18,089 nt of DNA from JAAEQG01 sp023133475 (GCA_030631415.1 DAOVLE010000093.1:1-18089), one strand, 5' to 3'; positions 1 through 6,796 are shown, numbered from the stretch's first letter. Notes: generated from the sequence alone by a model not told the origin. Numbers and translations are program-made.

Positions 1-20
1 GTGGGGGACTGACTCGAACC

Positions 21-65
21 AATCAGTACCGCCCAATCAGTACCGCGACCGTAAGGGAGCGGCCA
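21..65. repeat. Dispersed repeat D, first copy, with a short tandem duplication
   Basis: Positions 35-65 read AATCAGTACCGCGACCGTAA followed by GGGAGCGGCC. This is the reverse complement of the segments at 7951-7983 and 17614-17647. The first 12 bases also occur immediately upstream at 21-32, giving a partial tandem copy. The inner part (CGACCGTAAGGGAGCGG) has little self-complementarity, unlike repeats A and B. Three copies in 18 kb indicate a dispersed genomic repeat. Confidence 0.75.
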
Positions 66-168
66 TCCGTCCCCCATCCCGTTTGCCGAACGGGGTGACA
101 TGGCCAAGCGTTTCCGACGATAGGCTGCCACAAGGCGACTCTGCTTCACAGACGTAGACATCTGCTGT

Positions 169-494
169 GGTGTAAGATGGAGCTTGGCCATGTGCACGCT
201 GTGCGAAAGCGTGCAGCGCTGTTTGTCAGGCGAGGACACAGCGTTGATCGCCCAAGTGACGATCAACAACATGTCATGTCACTTACACTCCTCATGGCCA
301 CGCAAGCGTGGGCCATGCCACCCGCCGCGCCGTATGGCTGGGAAGATCGCCGGGCACCGGAGCGCCCGGGCGATCTCCCCTTGGAGGAGGGGAAGGAAGC
401 CTACATCAATTTGGGAAGCTGCGTGCCCCCCATGCTCTTGTCACCCGGCTAACCAACCAGCCTCGGCTGGGGGGGGGCACTTCAACGTCGTGCC
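169..494. ncRNA. Candidate structured RNA of unknown class
   Basis: Seen in the sequence: an outer stem 170-176/282-288 (GTGTAAG/CTTACAC) encloses three hairpins. These are 194-199/209-214 (GCACGC/GCGTGC, with GAAA in the loop on the plus strand), 217-227/235-243 (CGCTG and TGTC pairing with GACA and CAGCG) and 244-250/260-266 (TTGATCG/CGATCAA). Further hairpins follow at 293-317 (CATGGCC-ACGC/GCGT-GGCCATG), 344-376 (AGATCGCC and GGGC, paired with GCCC and GGCGATCT), 457-470 (CCAGC/GCTGG) and 476-494 (GGCAC/GTGCC). So many stems in 330 bases suggest a functional RNA or a mobile element end. It does not match tmRNA, RNase P, 6S or SRP RNA as I know them. Strand is undecided; the GAAA loop slightly favours plus. 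Confidence 0.35.
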
Positions 495-509
495 GTCAGA
501 GTCCCGGCA

Positions 510-782
510 TTAGCCCTGCTCAACCACCGACGCGAAACCATGGCTGCTCATGAATCCCTCGGTGTTCTCATGACGATTTAGAATCTTGAGCAAGGCCTGC
601 ACGCTACCGGTATCCACAACACACAGACGGAAACTGCCGTAACGGAAAAGGTAGAACGCAACGCGGGCACGATCGGCTCCACACAACTCGTAGACCAAAG
701 CCACATCCCCACGCCCCAGGAGCAGGCATTCGCCAGCATGTTCACGAAGTGTCGCCGGGGCCCATCTGAGAGTCGTCTTCAT
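510..782 (-). CDS. Hypothetical 90-residue protein
   Basis: I do not recognise this protein. The start at 782 (MKTTLRW...) is chosen because a GGAGGT ribosome binding site at 790-795 lies 7 bases upstream. An ATG at 788 is too close to that site, and a longer frame reaching 884 has none. The 90-residue product is soluble, with no signal peptide or membrane segment. Its middle (about residues 25-58) alternates hydrophobic and polar residues (DVALVYELCG, RVAFYLFRYGSFRLCVVDTG), as expected for a small beta-sheet fold, followed by a short helix (SVQALLKILNRHE). It contains three cysteines without metal-site spacing. Repeat A separates it from the next upstream gene, so it is probably transcribed alone. 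It is likely a real small lineage-specific protein; its role is unknown. Confidence 0.6.
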   Translation of the reverse strand: MKTTLRWAPATLREHAGECLLLGRGDVALVYELCGADRARVAFYLFRYGSFRLCVVDTGSVQALLKILNRHENTEGFMSSHGFASVVEQG

Positions 783-901
783 GGTCATCACCTCCCAGGC
801 TCGATCAAATAGTGTTGCGTCTCCACTACTATATATACGACAGGCGTTAGCCGAGTTTGATCCCAAAAAGCCCCGGATACACAATTTTTTTTAATACCCT
901 T

Positions 902-964
902 TAGTAGGGCGGGTTCCACCCGCCGTCCCCAGCTTGACGACGGCGGGTGGAACCCGCCCTACTA
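902..964. repeat. Repeat A, perfect palindrome (26-bp arms, 11-base loop)
   Basis: Arms 902-927 and 939-964 are exact reverse complements around the core GTAGGGCGGGTTCCACCCGC. It lies between two minus-strand genes and contains the stop codon (962-964) of the upstream one. As RNA it would form a very stable hairpin at that gene's 3' end, without a following U-run. Single-arm copies of the same sequence recur at 6883-6903, 10414-10434, 13357-13377, 17583-17606 and 17753-17776. Confidence 0.85.
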
Positions 965-1696
965 CACCACTATCGTGGTGACACGGCGCGCCCACTTGGG
1001 GCCGTCGGTTATTGCCGCCAGCACCGGCCCGGCAAAGCGGTTGCGCTGCAGGGCGGCAAGGGTGACCTCCAAATGCACGTCGCAGACCCGCACGCGGGAA
1101 ATACGACCGGGAAACGAAATCACCGCGTCATACGGATTGACCACCGCAGCCTGAAACTCAGCCATGTCCAAATCCAGTGTCAAAGCATTGTCGCCGACCT
1201 CGTAAAATAACCGGTGCAAGTCGTCGAATTGCTCCACGCTGGAATGCTCCGCGTTGCGGATCGAAACACCAAACGCACCCCGCCCGGACCGGCTCGCCAG
1301 AGACCGGCAAGCCCGGGCTACGTAAGCGAAGTTCGTCGAATCACGCACCCCTGCGGTGATGCTGATGTGCCCGGCATTTATCCACCGGGCGGCTTGCATC
1401 TGCACGCGGATGTCGTGCATCTGTTTCTCGAATGTCTCGTCGTCCAGACAATCCAGGACGGCGGCATCGAGCCCGATGGGCTCCACCTCCTCACTTCGCA
1501 GACGCTCGACAATGCCCTCGAAGCCCGTTTCGGCAGCAGACCGGGGGGACGACGGCGAGGTTTTTCCCACCGCTTCGGCACGTGCAACCTGCTCCCAGGA
1601 CAACTGCACCTGTGTCAACCCCGCGTCTTTCGTGAATCGCAACAAATCGTCCAGCAGCGTCAGCCGATCTCTCGCGTAGGCAGCCACCGTTAACAA
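962..1696 (-). CDS. Xylose isomerase-like TIM-barrel protein (sugar phosphate isomerase/epimerase type)
   Basis: A 244-residue protein starting at TTG (1694-1696), chosen because AAGGAG (1705-1710) lies 8 bases upstream. The pattern suits the AP-endonuclease-2/xylose isomerase-like TIM barrel family (PF01261). There is an early strand with 'GLTQVQLSWEQ' (about residues 26-36), a central 'GHISITAGV' strand (about 108-116), then 'FGVSIRNAEH' (about 142-151), which replaces the family's usual glutamate-bearing 'ENH' strand. Next come 'ALTLDLDMAEF' (about 172-182), where the family has the D-x-GH strand, and 'ISRVRVCDVH' (about 199-208), the usual 'H.KD' strand. The canonical metal ligands are only partly present, so it may be a non-catalytic or diverged member. 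It is slightly shorter than typical members (260-290). The stop codon lies inside repeat A. Substrate unknown. Confidence 0.55.
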   Translation of the reverse strand: MLTVAAYARDRLTLLDDLLRFTKDAGLTQVQLSWEQVARAEAVGKTSPSSPRSAAETGFEGIVERLRSEEVEPIGLDAAVLDCLDDETFEKQMHDIRVQMQAARWINAGHISITAGVRDSTNFAYVARACRSLASRSGRGAFGVSIRNAEHSSVEQFDDLHRLFYEVGDNALTLDLDMAEFQAAVVNPYDAVISFPGRISRVRVCDVHLEVTLAALQRNRFAGPVLAAITDGPKWARRVTTIVV

Positions 1697-1708
1697 TTCA
1701 CTTACTCC

Positions 1709-1826
1709 TTAATATGACAGTGCTAGTCCCGTTTTCGGCGAGACAGTTTCGCGTTTCGACGGGGCGCGCTAGGCCCGGCATTTCCAATACCCGGCATAAA
1801 TGCCGGGCCTAGCGCTGTCATATTAA
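1709..1826. repeat. Nested inverted-repeat element (MITE-like)
   Basis: The outer arms TTAATATGACAGTGCTAG (1709-1726) and CTAGCGCTGTCATATTAA (1809-1826) are inverted repeats with one mismatch in 18. A second pair, GCGCTAGGCCCGGCATT (1766-1782) and AATGCCGGGCCTAGCGC (1799-1815), is a perfect 17-bp inverted repeat nested at the right side and overlapping the right outer arm. The element is 118 bp, non-coding, and overlaps the ribosome binding site of the TTG-start gene by two bases. Confidence 0.7.
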
Positions 1827-1881
1827 ACAGGGTTGTTGATTTAATGGTTGAGACCATGGATTCAGCCAATAAAAACGCAGC

Positions 1882-3675
1882 TTATCGGTTACCGTGCAGG
1901 CTGGAAGCCTGCACTACAGATTTTTTCGACAGCCCCTTATCCGGTGGAAGATAGAGCACCATCGGCTTATTGGCCCAACTGATCGGCGAGTATGGTGGGC
2001 CTCCCGTCGCCCCTGCCGGCGGCAGCACACCGCCGGCGCACTCCAATGCCGCAATCTTGTCGGAGGGAACCACCAGCACGCCACGCGGGTCAGCCAGGTA
2101 CGCATCCAATGACGGATACAATAGCAGCCTGATCTCGGCAAAATTCATCGGCGGCAGACAGTAGGGGGCTGGGTCTGCCAATACGCATATCACCTGACGC
2201 CCATCCTCAGCCTCGGGCATACCCTGAGACTCCAGCACTCCGCGGAACTGCCGGCGCGTGTTCTCCAGGCCGGCGTCCTGGCGAAAAGTGTGCAGATAGC
2301 CCCACCCCCAGTGCCCCGTCAACAAGACGACTAATATGGCAGGTGCGATCATTGCGGCAGGCCTGCGACCCCGCCAGGCGAGGGAGGCCAAGACGCAGGC
2401 GGTAGCGATAGCCAACGCGGTATTGGTGAACACCCCAAATCGGCCGTACTCTGCCGGTTTGCCCGCCCCCAGCAAGACAAACTGCACGAAAACCAACGCC
2501 GCCGGCACTACCAGCGGCAGCATGTCCCGGCGGCGACGATGAATCCCCAATACCAATCCAGCCGCACCCAGCACCACGATCGGCAACGTCGCACCTTCCA
2601 CGGTCAACTCGCAGACCCGGGCGAACCCGTCGCCCACTCGGCGGATTTCGTACATGGCGGTCGAGTTGCTCAGGTTGCTGCGGAGCACTTCACGGTTACA
2701 CACCGCGTTGATCGGCACATAGGGATTGGTCACCAGATAGACGAGCAACCCGACGGCTGACCCGCCCGCGACACGCTTCCAGAATGTTTTGGACTTCATG
2801 CAGCCTATAACACCGCCGGAAAGGGACACCCCGCGAAGCAGTTCAGCCAGCGGGACCAGCACAAAGATCGGCAGTGCCGACAACACCATGCCAAACGCTG
2901 CCCCGCAGCAGACGCACATTCCCACCCAGTGACGGTTTCGGCTGCCGTCGGCGTAGCGCATGGCCCACCAGACTGCCGCCAGCATCAACACTGCACCCGG
3001 CAGATGTGGTTTGGCTTCGTGCGACATGCACACCACCACCGGCATCAGGGTGAAGAGTAAACCCGCCAACACCCCTGCTCTGGCTCCGCCCAGGCGCGAT
3101 CCGATCGCATATACCAGCACGACGCCCACCGCGCCCCACATCGCCACATACACCCGTGCCGCGATGTAGAACTTGCCGAACTCGTCGGGGTGGTCGAGGT
3201 AGTAGACCAGGTCCGAGGTGACCTCGATGAGCCCCATCGCACCGCCCAGCCTGATAACTGCCCCTACCGGGTAGACAAACAGCCCGCCGTACTGGTAGAG
3301 CTTGGGGTCGAAATGCAGCTCCCCGGGACGCATGCCCGCCAAGGCCATCATCGTGATCATCTCGTCGGGCTGATGCGTATAGAGACGGTAACGACGATAG
3401 ATAGCCGCAACATCCGCTTCGGAGGCGGTCAGGCTCACGGGTTTTGAACCGGTGAACTGCACCGGATCGACGTCCACATCTGCTCCGGATGGGAGGCACA
3501 AGCGTTCTGCGGCGCCGGTCAGTCGAGCAATTCTTTCGCCCTCCCACACTGGGCCGTCGCCGAAGAGCAAATTGTCGACCCGCGAGGTAGGCAGTCCCCA
3601 GGTCATCCCCATCACCGCCATGGCGATGTAAACCACCAGAAGACAGACGACAGGGATAATTCGGACCCATTTCAC
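1882..3675 (-). CDS. GT39/PMT-like membrane glycosyltransferase
   Basis: A 597-residue integral membrane protein. An N-terminal membrane segment (residues 5-25) is followed by a long periplasmic loop. At about residue 102 this loop holds 'QPDEMITM', corresponding to the acidic DE motif of the dolichyl-phosphate-mannose protein mannosyltransferase/ArnT superfamily (GT39/GT83, PMT_2). Later come 'YGGLFVYPVGA', 'SHEAKPHLPG' and roughly ten hydrophobic helices, then a C-terminal soluble domain of about 120 residues. Such enzymes transfer a sugar from a polyprenyl-phosphate donor to a protein, lipid or glycan on the outer face of the membrane; acceptor and sugar are unknown here. Start: the open frame extends to 3807, but the extra 44 residues are Cys-rich and unlike a membrane protein start. 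GTG at 3675 fits the hydrophobic helix and sits 7 bases after a good -10 box. The last 11 residues (VVQASSLHGNR) are encoded by a palindromic repeat. The family call is firm; the start is moderate. Confidence 0.8.
   Translation of the reverse strand: MKWVRIIPVVCLLVVYIAMAVMGMTWGLPTSRVDNLLFGDGPVWEGERIARLTGAAERLCLPSGADVDVDPVQFTGSKPVSLTASEADVAAIYRRYRLYTHQPDEMITMMALAGMRPGELHFDPKLYQYGGLFVYPVGAVIRLGGAMGLIEVTSDLVYYLDHPDEFGKFYIAARVYVAMWGAVGVVLVYAIGSRLGGARAGVLAGLLFTLMPVVVCMSHEAKPHLPGAVLMLAAVWWAMRYADGSRNRHWVGMCVCCGAAFGMVLSALPIFVLVPLAELLRGVSLSGGVIGCMKSKTFWKRVAGGSAVGLLVYLVTNPYVPINAVCNREVLRSNLSNSTAMYEIRRVGDGFARVCELTVEGATLPIVVLGAAGLVLGIHRRRRDMLPLVVPAALVFVQFVLLGAGKPAEYGRFGVFTNTALAIATACVLASLAWRGRRPAAMIAPAILVVLLTGHWGWGYLHTFRQDAGLENTRRQFRGVLESQGMPEAEDGRQVICVLADPAPYCLPPMNFAEIRLLLYPSLDAYLADPRGVLVVPSDKIAALECAGGVLPPAGATGGPPYSPISWANKPMVLYLPPDKGLSKKSVVQASSLHGNR
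1894..1914. repeat. Perfect hairpin inside the 3' end of the glycosyltransferase gene
   Basis: GTGCAGGCT (1894-1902) and AGCCTGCAC (1906-1914) form a 9-bp stem with a 3-base loop. The hairpin encodes part of the C-terminal VVQASSLHG and ends 9 bases before the stop codon on the minus strand. It has the look of a dispersed palindromic repeat that was captured by the gene. A T-run occurs some 20 bases further on, so weak terminator activity on the minus strand is possible but not convincing. Confidence 0.6.
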
Positions 3676-3682
3676 AAGTCCA

Positions 3683-3710
3683 ATTATCCCCACCAAGCGA
3701 GCTTTGTCAC
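3683..3710 (-). promoter_or_regulatory. Candidate sigma-70 promoter of the glycosyltransferase, probably leaderless
   Basis: On the minus strand GTGACA (3705-3710, 5 of 6 to the -35 consensus) and GATAAT (3683-3688, 5 of 6 to the -10 consensus) are 16 bp apart. Transcription would start about 7 bases downstream, at or next to the GTG at 3673-3675, giving an mRNA with little or no leader. Confidence 0.5.
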
Positions 3711-3862
3711 CTGCAGAAGGCAAGAGGCATGAAAAACAAACCCACCTCGACGAGTACAATGGGCACTCTAGGGCGTGATTAAGCTGGATGGTGGGGCAAA
3801 CACACACCCGTTGATGCTGGGGATCGCCTGTAAGATAGGAAAAGTCTACCGTCTAAAAGGGC

Positions 3863-3891
3863 TTGCTGTTAATTTATCGGAACTATAGTAT
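3863..3891 (+). promoter_or_regulatory. Candidate promoter of the response regulator gene
   Basis: TTGCTG (3863-3868) and TAGTAT (3886-3891) are separated by 17 bp; each matches the sigma-70 consensus at 4 of 6 positions, within an AT-rich stretch. The leader would be about 80 bases. Confidence 0.35.
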
Positions 3892-3977
3892 ACCTTAATC
3901 TTGTCCGCAAGCATACGGCCCTCTTGTGGTCAATGGGTCCCTGGTTACCCGCGAACTTTTGAAGGTGGGGATTGATA

Positions 3978-4661
3978 ATGCAGGCTTCAACAACTACGCC
4001 TAAACGTGACACGCGAACTCGCGTGTTGATCGTCGATGATCATCAGCTTTGTAGAGAAGGGCTACGCGCTCAGCTCGAGTCGGAAATCAACTTTGTGGTG
4101 GTGGGCGAAGCCGCCGACGCCGAGGAAGGGTTCTCCCAGGCTCTGCAACACAAGCCGGATGTGGTCTTGATGGACATAGATATGCCGGGGGTAAGCTGCT
4201 TCGATGTCATACGCCGTATCCGCGAGCAGTTGCCCGGTATCAAGGTGATCATCGTCAGCGGCTACAAAAATGATGAACAGATCAGCCAGGCGATTGGCGC
4301 CTCTACCGAAGGGTATGCGGTCAAGGACAAAGGCTTTGAAGAAGTGCGCAACGCCATCAAAGACGTGATGGCCGGCAAAATCCACTACGACCCGGAAGTC
4401 CTGGACCGCATCGACGCTAAAGATGGGCAGCTTCGACTCGGCGAGCGGCCCCAAACCCGCCTGAGCATGTTGACACCACGCGAACTCGAGTTGTTCGTGC
4501 TATTGGGGCAGGGCTACAGCCTCAAGCGAGCCGCTTTAGCCATGCATATCCACTACAAAACGGCGGACAAGCACAAAGTTCACCTTATGCAAAAGCTCGG
4601 CATTCACGACCGGGGCGAATTGATCCACAAGGCCATCCGCGAAGGGATCGTTCAGCCCTGA
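3978..4661 (+). CDS. NarL/FixJ-family response regulator
   Basis: A two-domain transcriptional regulator of 227 residues. The receiver domain (about 16-130) has the acidic pair in 'LIVDDH', the phosphoacceptor Asp in 'VLMDIDMPG' (residue 66), the switch Ser in 'IIVSGY' (94) and the conserved Lys in 'YAVKDKG' (116). The C-terminal LuxR-type helix-turn-helix (about 163-225) begins 'LTPRELELFVLLGQG' and ends 'LMQKLGIHDRGELIHKAI'; its recognition-helix region contains 'YKTADKHKVHL'. Phosphorylation by a histidine kinase would be expected to control DNA binding, but no kinase gene is nearby, so it is an orphan regulator here. Start: ATG at 3978 lies 7 bases after GGTGGGG (3964-3970); an in-frame TTG two codons upstream overlaps that spacing and is less likely. 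The gene ends 8 bp from the convergent atpC stop. Target genes unknown. Confidence 0.93.
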   Translation: MQASTTTPKRDTRTRVLIVDDHQLCREGLRAQLESEINFVVVGEAADAEEGFSQALQHKPDVVLMDIDMPGVSCFDVIRRIREQLPGIKVIIVSGYKNDEQISQAIGASTEGYAVKDKGFEEVRNAIKDVMAGKIHYDPEVLDRIDAKDGQLRLGERPQTRLSMLTPRELELFVLLGQGYSLKRAALAMHIHYKTADKHKVHLMQKLGIHDRGELIHKAIREGIVQP

Positions 4662-4669
4662 AACAGGTT

Positions 4670-5068
4670 TTATCGTGCCGCCTTCAGCTTGGCTGACTGA
4701 CGTGCGATCTCGCGCCGGCGAGCCTGCATCTCTTCGAGCGTGGAGCCTTGCCCTGCCCGGGCTTCGGAGAGAGCGGACTGGGCCTGCCGGACATCGATCT
4801 CCTCAGCCCGCAAAGCCTGCTCGGTAAGAATCGTGACCCGATTCTTGAGCACCTGAGCAAATCCGCCGTCGATGAAGATCCGCTGGTTGCTTGAAACCGC
4901 CTCGACACGCAACACACCCGTGCCCAGCTTGCACAACAACGGCGCTCGATTGCATAGGATACCCACCTCACCGTCATGGGCTGGGAATGCCACAAAAGTC
5001 GCCTCGGTATCGAGCACCTGCCGTTCCGGAGTGATCACCGTGCACTGAAATGAAACACTTATTGCCAC
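4670..5068 (-). CDS. atpC: F-type ATP synthase epsilon subunit
   Basis: A 132-residue subunit of the F1 central stalk, which couples rotation to catalysis and can inhibit ATP hydrolysis. The N-terminal beta-sandwich (about 1-85) carries family features: 'CTVITPERQVLD', 'FPAHDGEVGIL' (normally 'PG.DGE.GIL.') and 'FIDGGFAQV'. The C-terminal helical hairpin (about 86-132) is charged and Ala-rich ('ALSEARAGQGSTLEEMQARRREIARQ' in pieces). The start is GTG at 5068, preceded by a weak AGGT about 8 bases upstream; no better start is seen. It is the last gene of the operon, 205 bp after atpD, a gap filled by repeat B and heptamer repeats. Its end faces the response regulator gene with only 8 bp between stops and no obvious terminator. 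Confidence 0.93.
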   Translation of the reverse strand: MAISVSFQCTVITPERQVLDTEATFVAFPAHDGEVGILCNRAPLLCKLGTGVLRVEAVSSNQRIFIDGGFAQVLKNRVTILTEQALRAEEIDVRQAQSALSEARAGQGSTLEEMQARRREIARQSAKLKAAR

Positions 5069-5088
5069 TTTGACTTACCTAATTAGCT

Positions 5089-5119
5089 AGCTATCAGCCA
5101 TCAGCCGCCAGTTTTTCGG
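5089..5119. repeat. GCTGATG heptamer repeat, copy downstream of atpD
   Basis: On the minus strand this reads CTGGCGGCTGATGGCTGATAGCT, two 7-bp units (GCTGATG, GCTGATA) preceded by CCGAAAAACTGGCG. The same context ends the atpD coding sequence at 5271-5300, so about 30 bp including the atpD tail are imperfectly duplicated on either side of the 5120-5201 palindrome. Confidence 0.6.
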
Positions 5120-5201
5120 GGGTGGCCCATGGCTTTAGCCGTGGGGGACACGAATCGCGTCAGGCATTCGCGTCCCCCACCGCTAAAGCGGTGGGCCACC
5201 C
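5120..5201. repeat. Repeat B, full two-arm palindrome in the atpD-atpC gap
   Basis: The left arm starts GGGTGGCCCATGGCTTTAGC and runs to about 5155; the right arm (5166-5201) is its near reverse complement, ending CGGTGGGCCACCC. Each arm is itself a small hairpin (CCCATGGC-TTTA-GCCGTGGG). The whole unit can fold as one 36-bp stem or as two adjacent hairpins. Similar full copies are at 6797-6878 and 10454-10534; a single arm is at 11159-11194. Confidence 0.85.
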
Positions 5202-5270
5202 ACTGGATTCCACTTCCGTGTGACATCATTACTGCCTTATTGGGGAATCGTTCCACTAATTACCCTATAG

Positions 5271-5300
5271 CCATCAGCTACCAGCCGCCAGTTTTTCGGC
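5271..5300. repeat. Degenerate GCTGATG heptamer repeat overlapping the atpD stop codon
   Basis: On the minus strand the atpD end reads GAAAAACTGGCG then GCTGGTA, GCTGATG, GCTATAG. The TGA in the second unit is the stop codon. The last four residues (AAGS) are therefore encoded by repeat sequence. Confidence 0.5.
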
Positions 5301-6734
5301 TTTGGCTGCCGCGTCCTCGATGCTGCCCACGTACATGAACGCCTGCTCGGGGAGGTGGTCCCATTTGCCCTCGCAAAGCTCCTCGAAACTGCGGATGGTG
5401 TCCTCACGGGGCGTATGACAGCCGGGAATGCCGGTGAACTGCTCAGCCACAAAAAACGCCTGCGACAGGAACCGCTCGATCTTGCGGGCCCGGGCAACCA
5501 CCAACTTGTCATCTTCGCCAAGCTCATCCACCCCCAAAATGGCGATGATGTCCTGCAAGTCCCTGTACCGCTGCAAAATCTGCTGCACCTGCCGGGCTAC
5601 GCTATAGTGCCGCTCGCCGATGTAGTTGGGGTCGATGATGCGGCTTGAGGAGGCCAACGGATCGACCGCCGGGTAAATGCCCTTCTCCGAAATGCCCCGC
5701 TCGAGGTTGACGGTGCTGTCCAAGTGGGTAAACGCGGTGGCGGGGGCTGGATCGGTGTAGTCGTCCGCCGGCACGTAGATGGCTTGGATACTGGTAACCG
5801 CCCCCTTCCGCGTGCTGGTGATACGCTCTTGCAATTCGCCCATCTCGGTGCCCAACGTCGGCTGATAGCCAACCGCCGACGGCATACGACCCAACAGCGC
5901 GGACACCTCCGAACCAGCCTGCGAAAACCGAAATATGTTGTCGATGAACAACAAAGTGTCAGCCCCGGTCTGATCGCGGAAATACTCAGCCATGGTCAAG
6001 GCTGACAACGCCACGCGAAGCCGGGCACCAGGCGGTTCGTTCATTTGGCCGAAGACCATTACCGTCTGGTCGATCACGCTCTTGCCGGTGTCGCCGATCT
6101 TGGCTTCCTGCATCTCCAGCCACAGGTCGTTGCCCTCACGGGTTCGCTCGCCCACCCCGGCGAAGCAGGAGTACCCGCTGTGGAACCGGGCCAAACGGGC
6201 GATCAACTCCTGAATGATCACCGTCTTGCCTACACCAGCCCCACCAAACAAACCAGCCTTGCCACCGCGAACCAGCGGGCACAACAAGTCGATAACCTTG
6301 ATCCCGGTATCGAACATCTCAGTCTTGGGCTCGATCTGGTCGAAGGAGGGCGGCGGGTGGTGGATCGGGCGCCGTTCTTTGGTATGCACCGGCCCTCGGC
6401 CGTCGATCACCTCGCCGATGAGGTTGAACACGCGACCGAGCGTCTCTTCACCAACCGGCACGGTCACCGGCGAACCGGTATCAGTGATCGGCGATCCGCG
6501 TACCAGCCCGTCCGTACCACCCAGTGCCACCGCCCGAACCTTCCCGCCTCCGAGGTGGGCAGCCACTTCGCACCACAGCGTAGCCTTCTCGCTACGGCCC
6601 AGCACCTTCCGTTCGATCACGACGTTCAATGCGTTGTAAATGGCGGGCAGTGCGTCCTCGGCGAACTCGGCATCGAGCGTCGAACCGATGACCTGGATGA
6701 CGCTGCCTACGTTCTTGCCGTTACCCTCTGACAT
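5274..6734 (-). CDS. atpD: F-type ATP synthase beta subunit
   Basis: The catalytic nucleotide-binding subunit of F1, 486 residues (typical 460-480). Walker A 'GGAGVGKT' at 164-171; catalytic Glu in 'GERTREGNDL' at 195-204; Walker B in 'LLFIDNIFRF' at 261-270; 'GRMPSAVGYQPTLGTEMG' at 282-299; and the C-terminal DELSEED loop in the variant form DELGEDD. The N-terminal beta-barrel has 'GSVIQVIGSTLDAEF'. Start: ATG at 6734 (MSEGNG...) has GGAG at 6744-6747, 9 bases upstream; a TTG at 6743 directly abuts that site and is rejected. It pairs with AtpA to form the alpha3beta3 hexamer. The upstream gap to atpG (177 bp) holds repeats A, B and AARGTCC heptamers. The C-terminal AAGS and the stop codon lie in a heptamer repeat. 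Confidence 0.98.
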   Translation of the reverse strand: MSEGNGKNVGSVIQVIGSTLDAEFAEDALPAIYNALNVVIERKVLGRSEKATLWCEVAAHLGGGKVRAVALGGTDGLVRGSPITDTGSPVTVPVGEETLGRVFNLIGEVIDGRGPVHTKERRPIHHPPPSFDQIEPKTEMFDTGIKVIDLLCPLVRGGKAGLFGGAGVGKTVIIQELIARLARFHSGYSCFAGVGERTREGNDLWLEMQEAKIGDTGKSVIDQTVMVFGQMNEPPGARLRVALSALTMAEYFRDQTGADTLLFIDNIFRFSQAGSEVSALLGRMPSAVGYQPTLGTEMGELQERITSTRKGAVTSIQAIYVPADDYTDPAPATAFTHLDSTVNLERGISEKGIYPAVDPLASSSRIIDPNYIGERHYSVARQVQQILQRYRDLQDIIAILGVDELGEDDKLVVARARKIERFLSQAFFVAEQFTGIPGCHTPREDTIRSFEELCEGKWDHLPEQAFMYVGSIEDAAAKAEKLAAGS

Positions 6735-6758
6735 TTCGTTCAACTCCGGTTAGCCTTC

Positions 6759-6795
6759 AAAGTCCAAAGTCCAAGGTCCAAGGTCCAAGGTTCAA
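6759..6795. repeat. Heptamer tandem repeat AARGTCC, five units
   Basis: Units AAAGTCC, AAAGTCC, AAGGTCC, AAGGTCC and AAGGTTC occupy 6759-6793 and are followed by AA. They lie just upstream of atpD in the atpG-atpD gap and abut repeat B. Confidence 0.85.
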
Positions 6796-6796
6796 T

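Larger units (their letters stand above)
1..509. other. Region without a convincing protein gene; hairpin-rich
   Basis: No reading frame here has a good ribosome binding site or recognisable domain; the overlapping plus-strand frames of about 80-110 codons have arbitrary composition. Positions 1-65 hold a copy of dispersed repeat D. From about 169 to 494 the sequence forms a dense series of perfect or near-perfect hairpins, listed separately as a candidate structured RNA. The region lies downstream of the minus-strand gene that ends at 510. Confidence 0.5.
3676..3977. other. Divergent intergenic region between the glycosyltransferase and the response regulator
   Basis: About 300 bp with candidate promoters in both directions (minus 3683-3710, plus 3863-3891). 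Apart from the low-confidence N-terminal extension of the glycosyltransferase frame up to 3807, I see no gene, repeat or hairpin here. It is somewhat more AT-rich around 3860-3900. Confidence 0.5.

Noticed and set aside
1..20. Minus-strand GGTTCGAGTC resembling the T-loop of a tRNA or tmRNA
   Set aside because: The neighbouring bases cannot form the 5-bp T stem, and no acceptor, anticodon or D arm can be drawn.
391..400. GGAAGGAAGC resembling the SRP RNA tip loop
   Set aside because: The flanking CAGG and CAGC bases of SRP helix 8 and the closing stem are missing.
177..553. Plus-strand open frames of 81-109 codons in the first 550 bases
   Set aside because: Three overlapping frames compete, none has a good ribosome site or domain, and all pass through strong hairpins.
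2843..3670. 275-codon minus-strand frame inside the glycosyltransferase
   Set aside because: Arg/Gly-rich shadow of a well-supported membrane protein gene in another frame.
3676..3807. 44-residue N-terminal extension of the glycosyltransferase
   Set aside because: Cys-rich, no ribosome site, and the candidate promoter lies downstream of its start codon.
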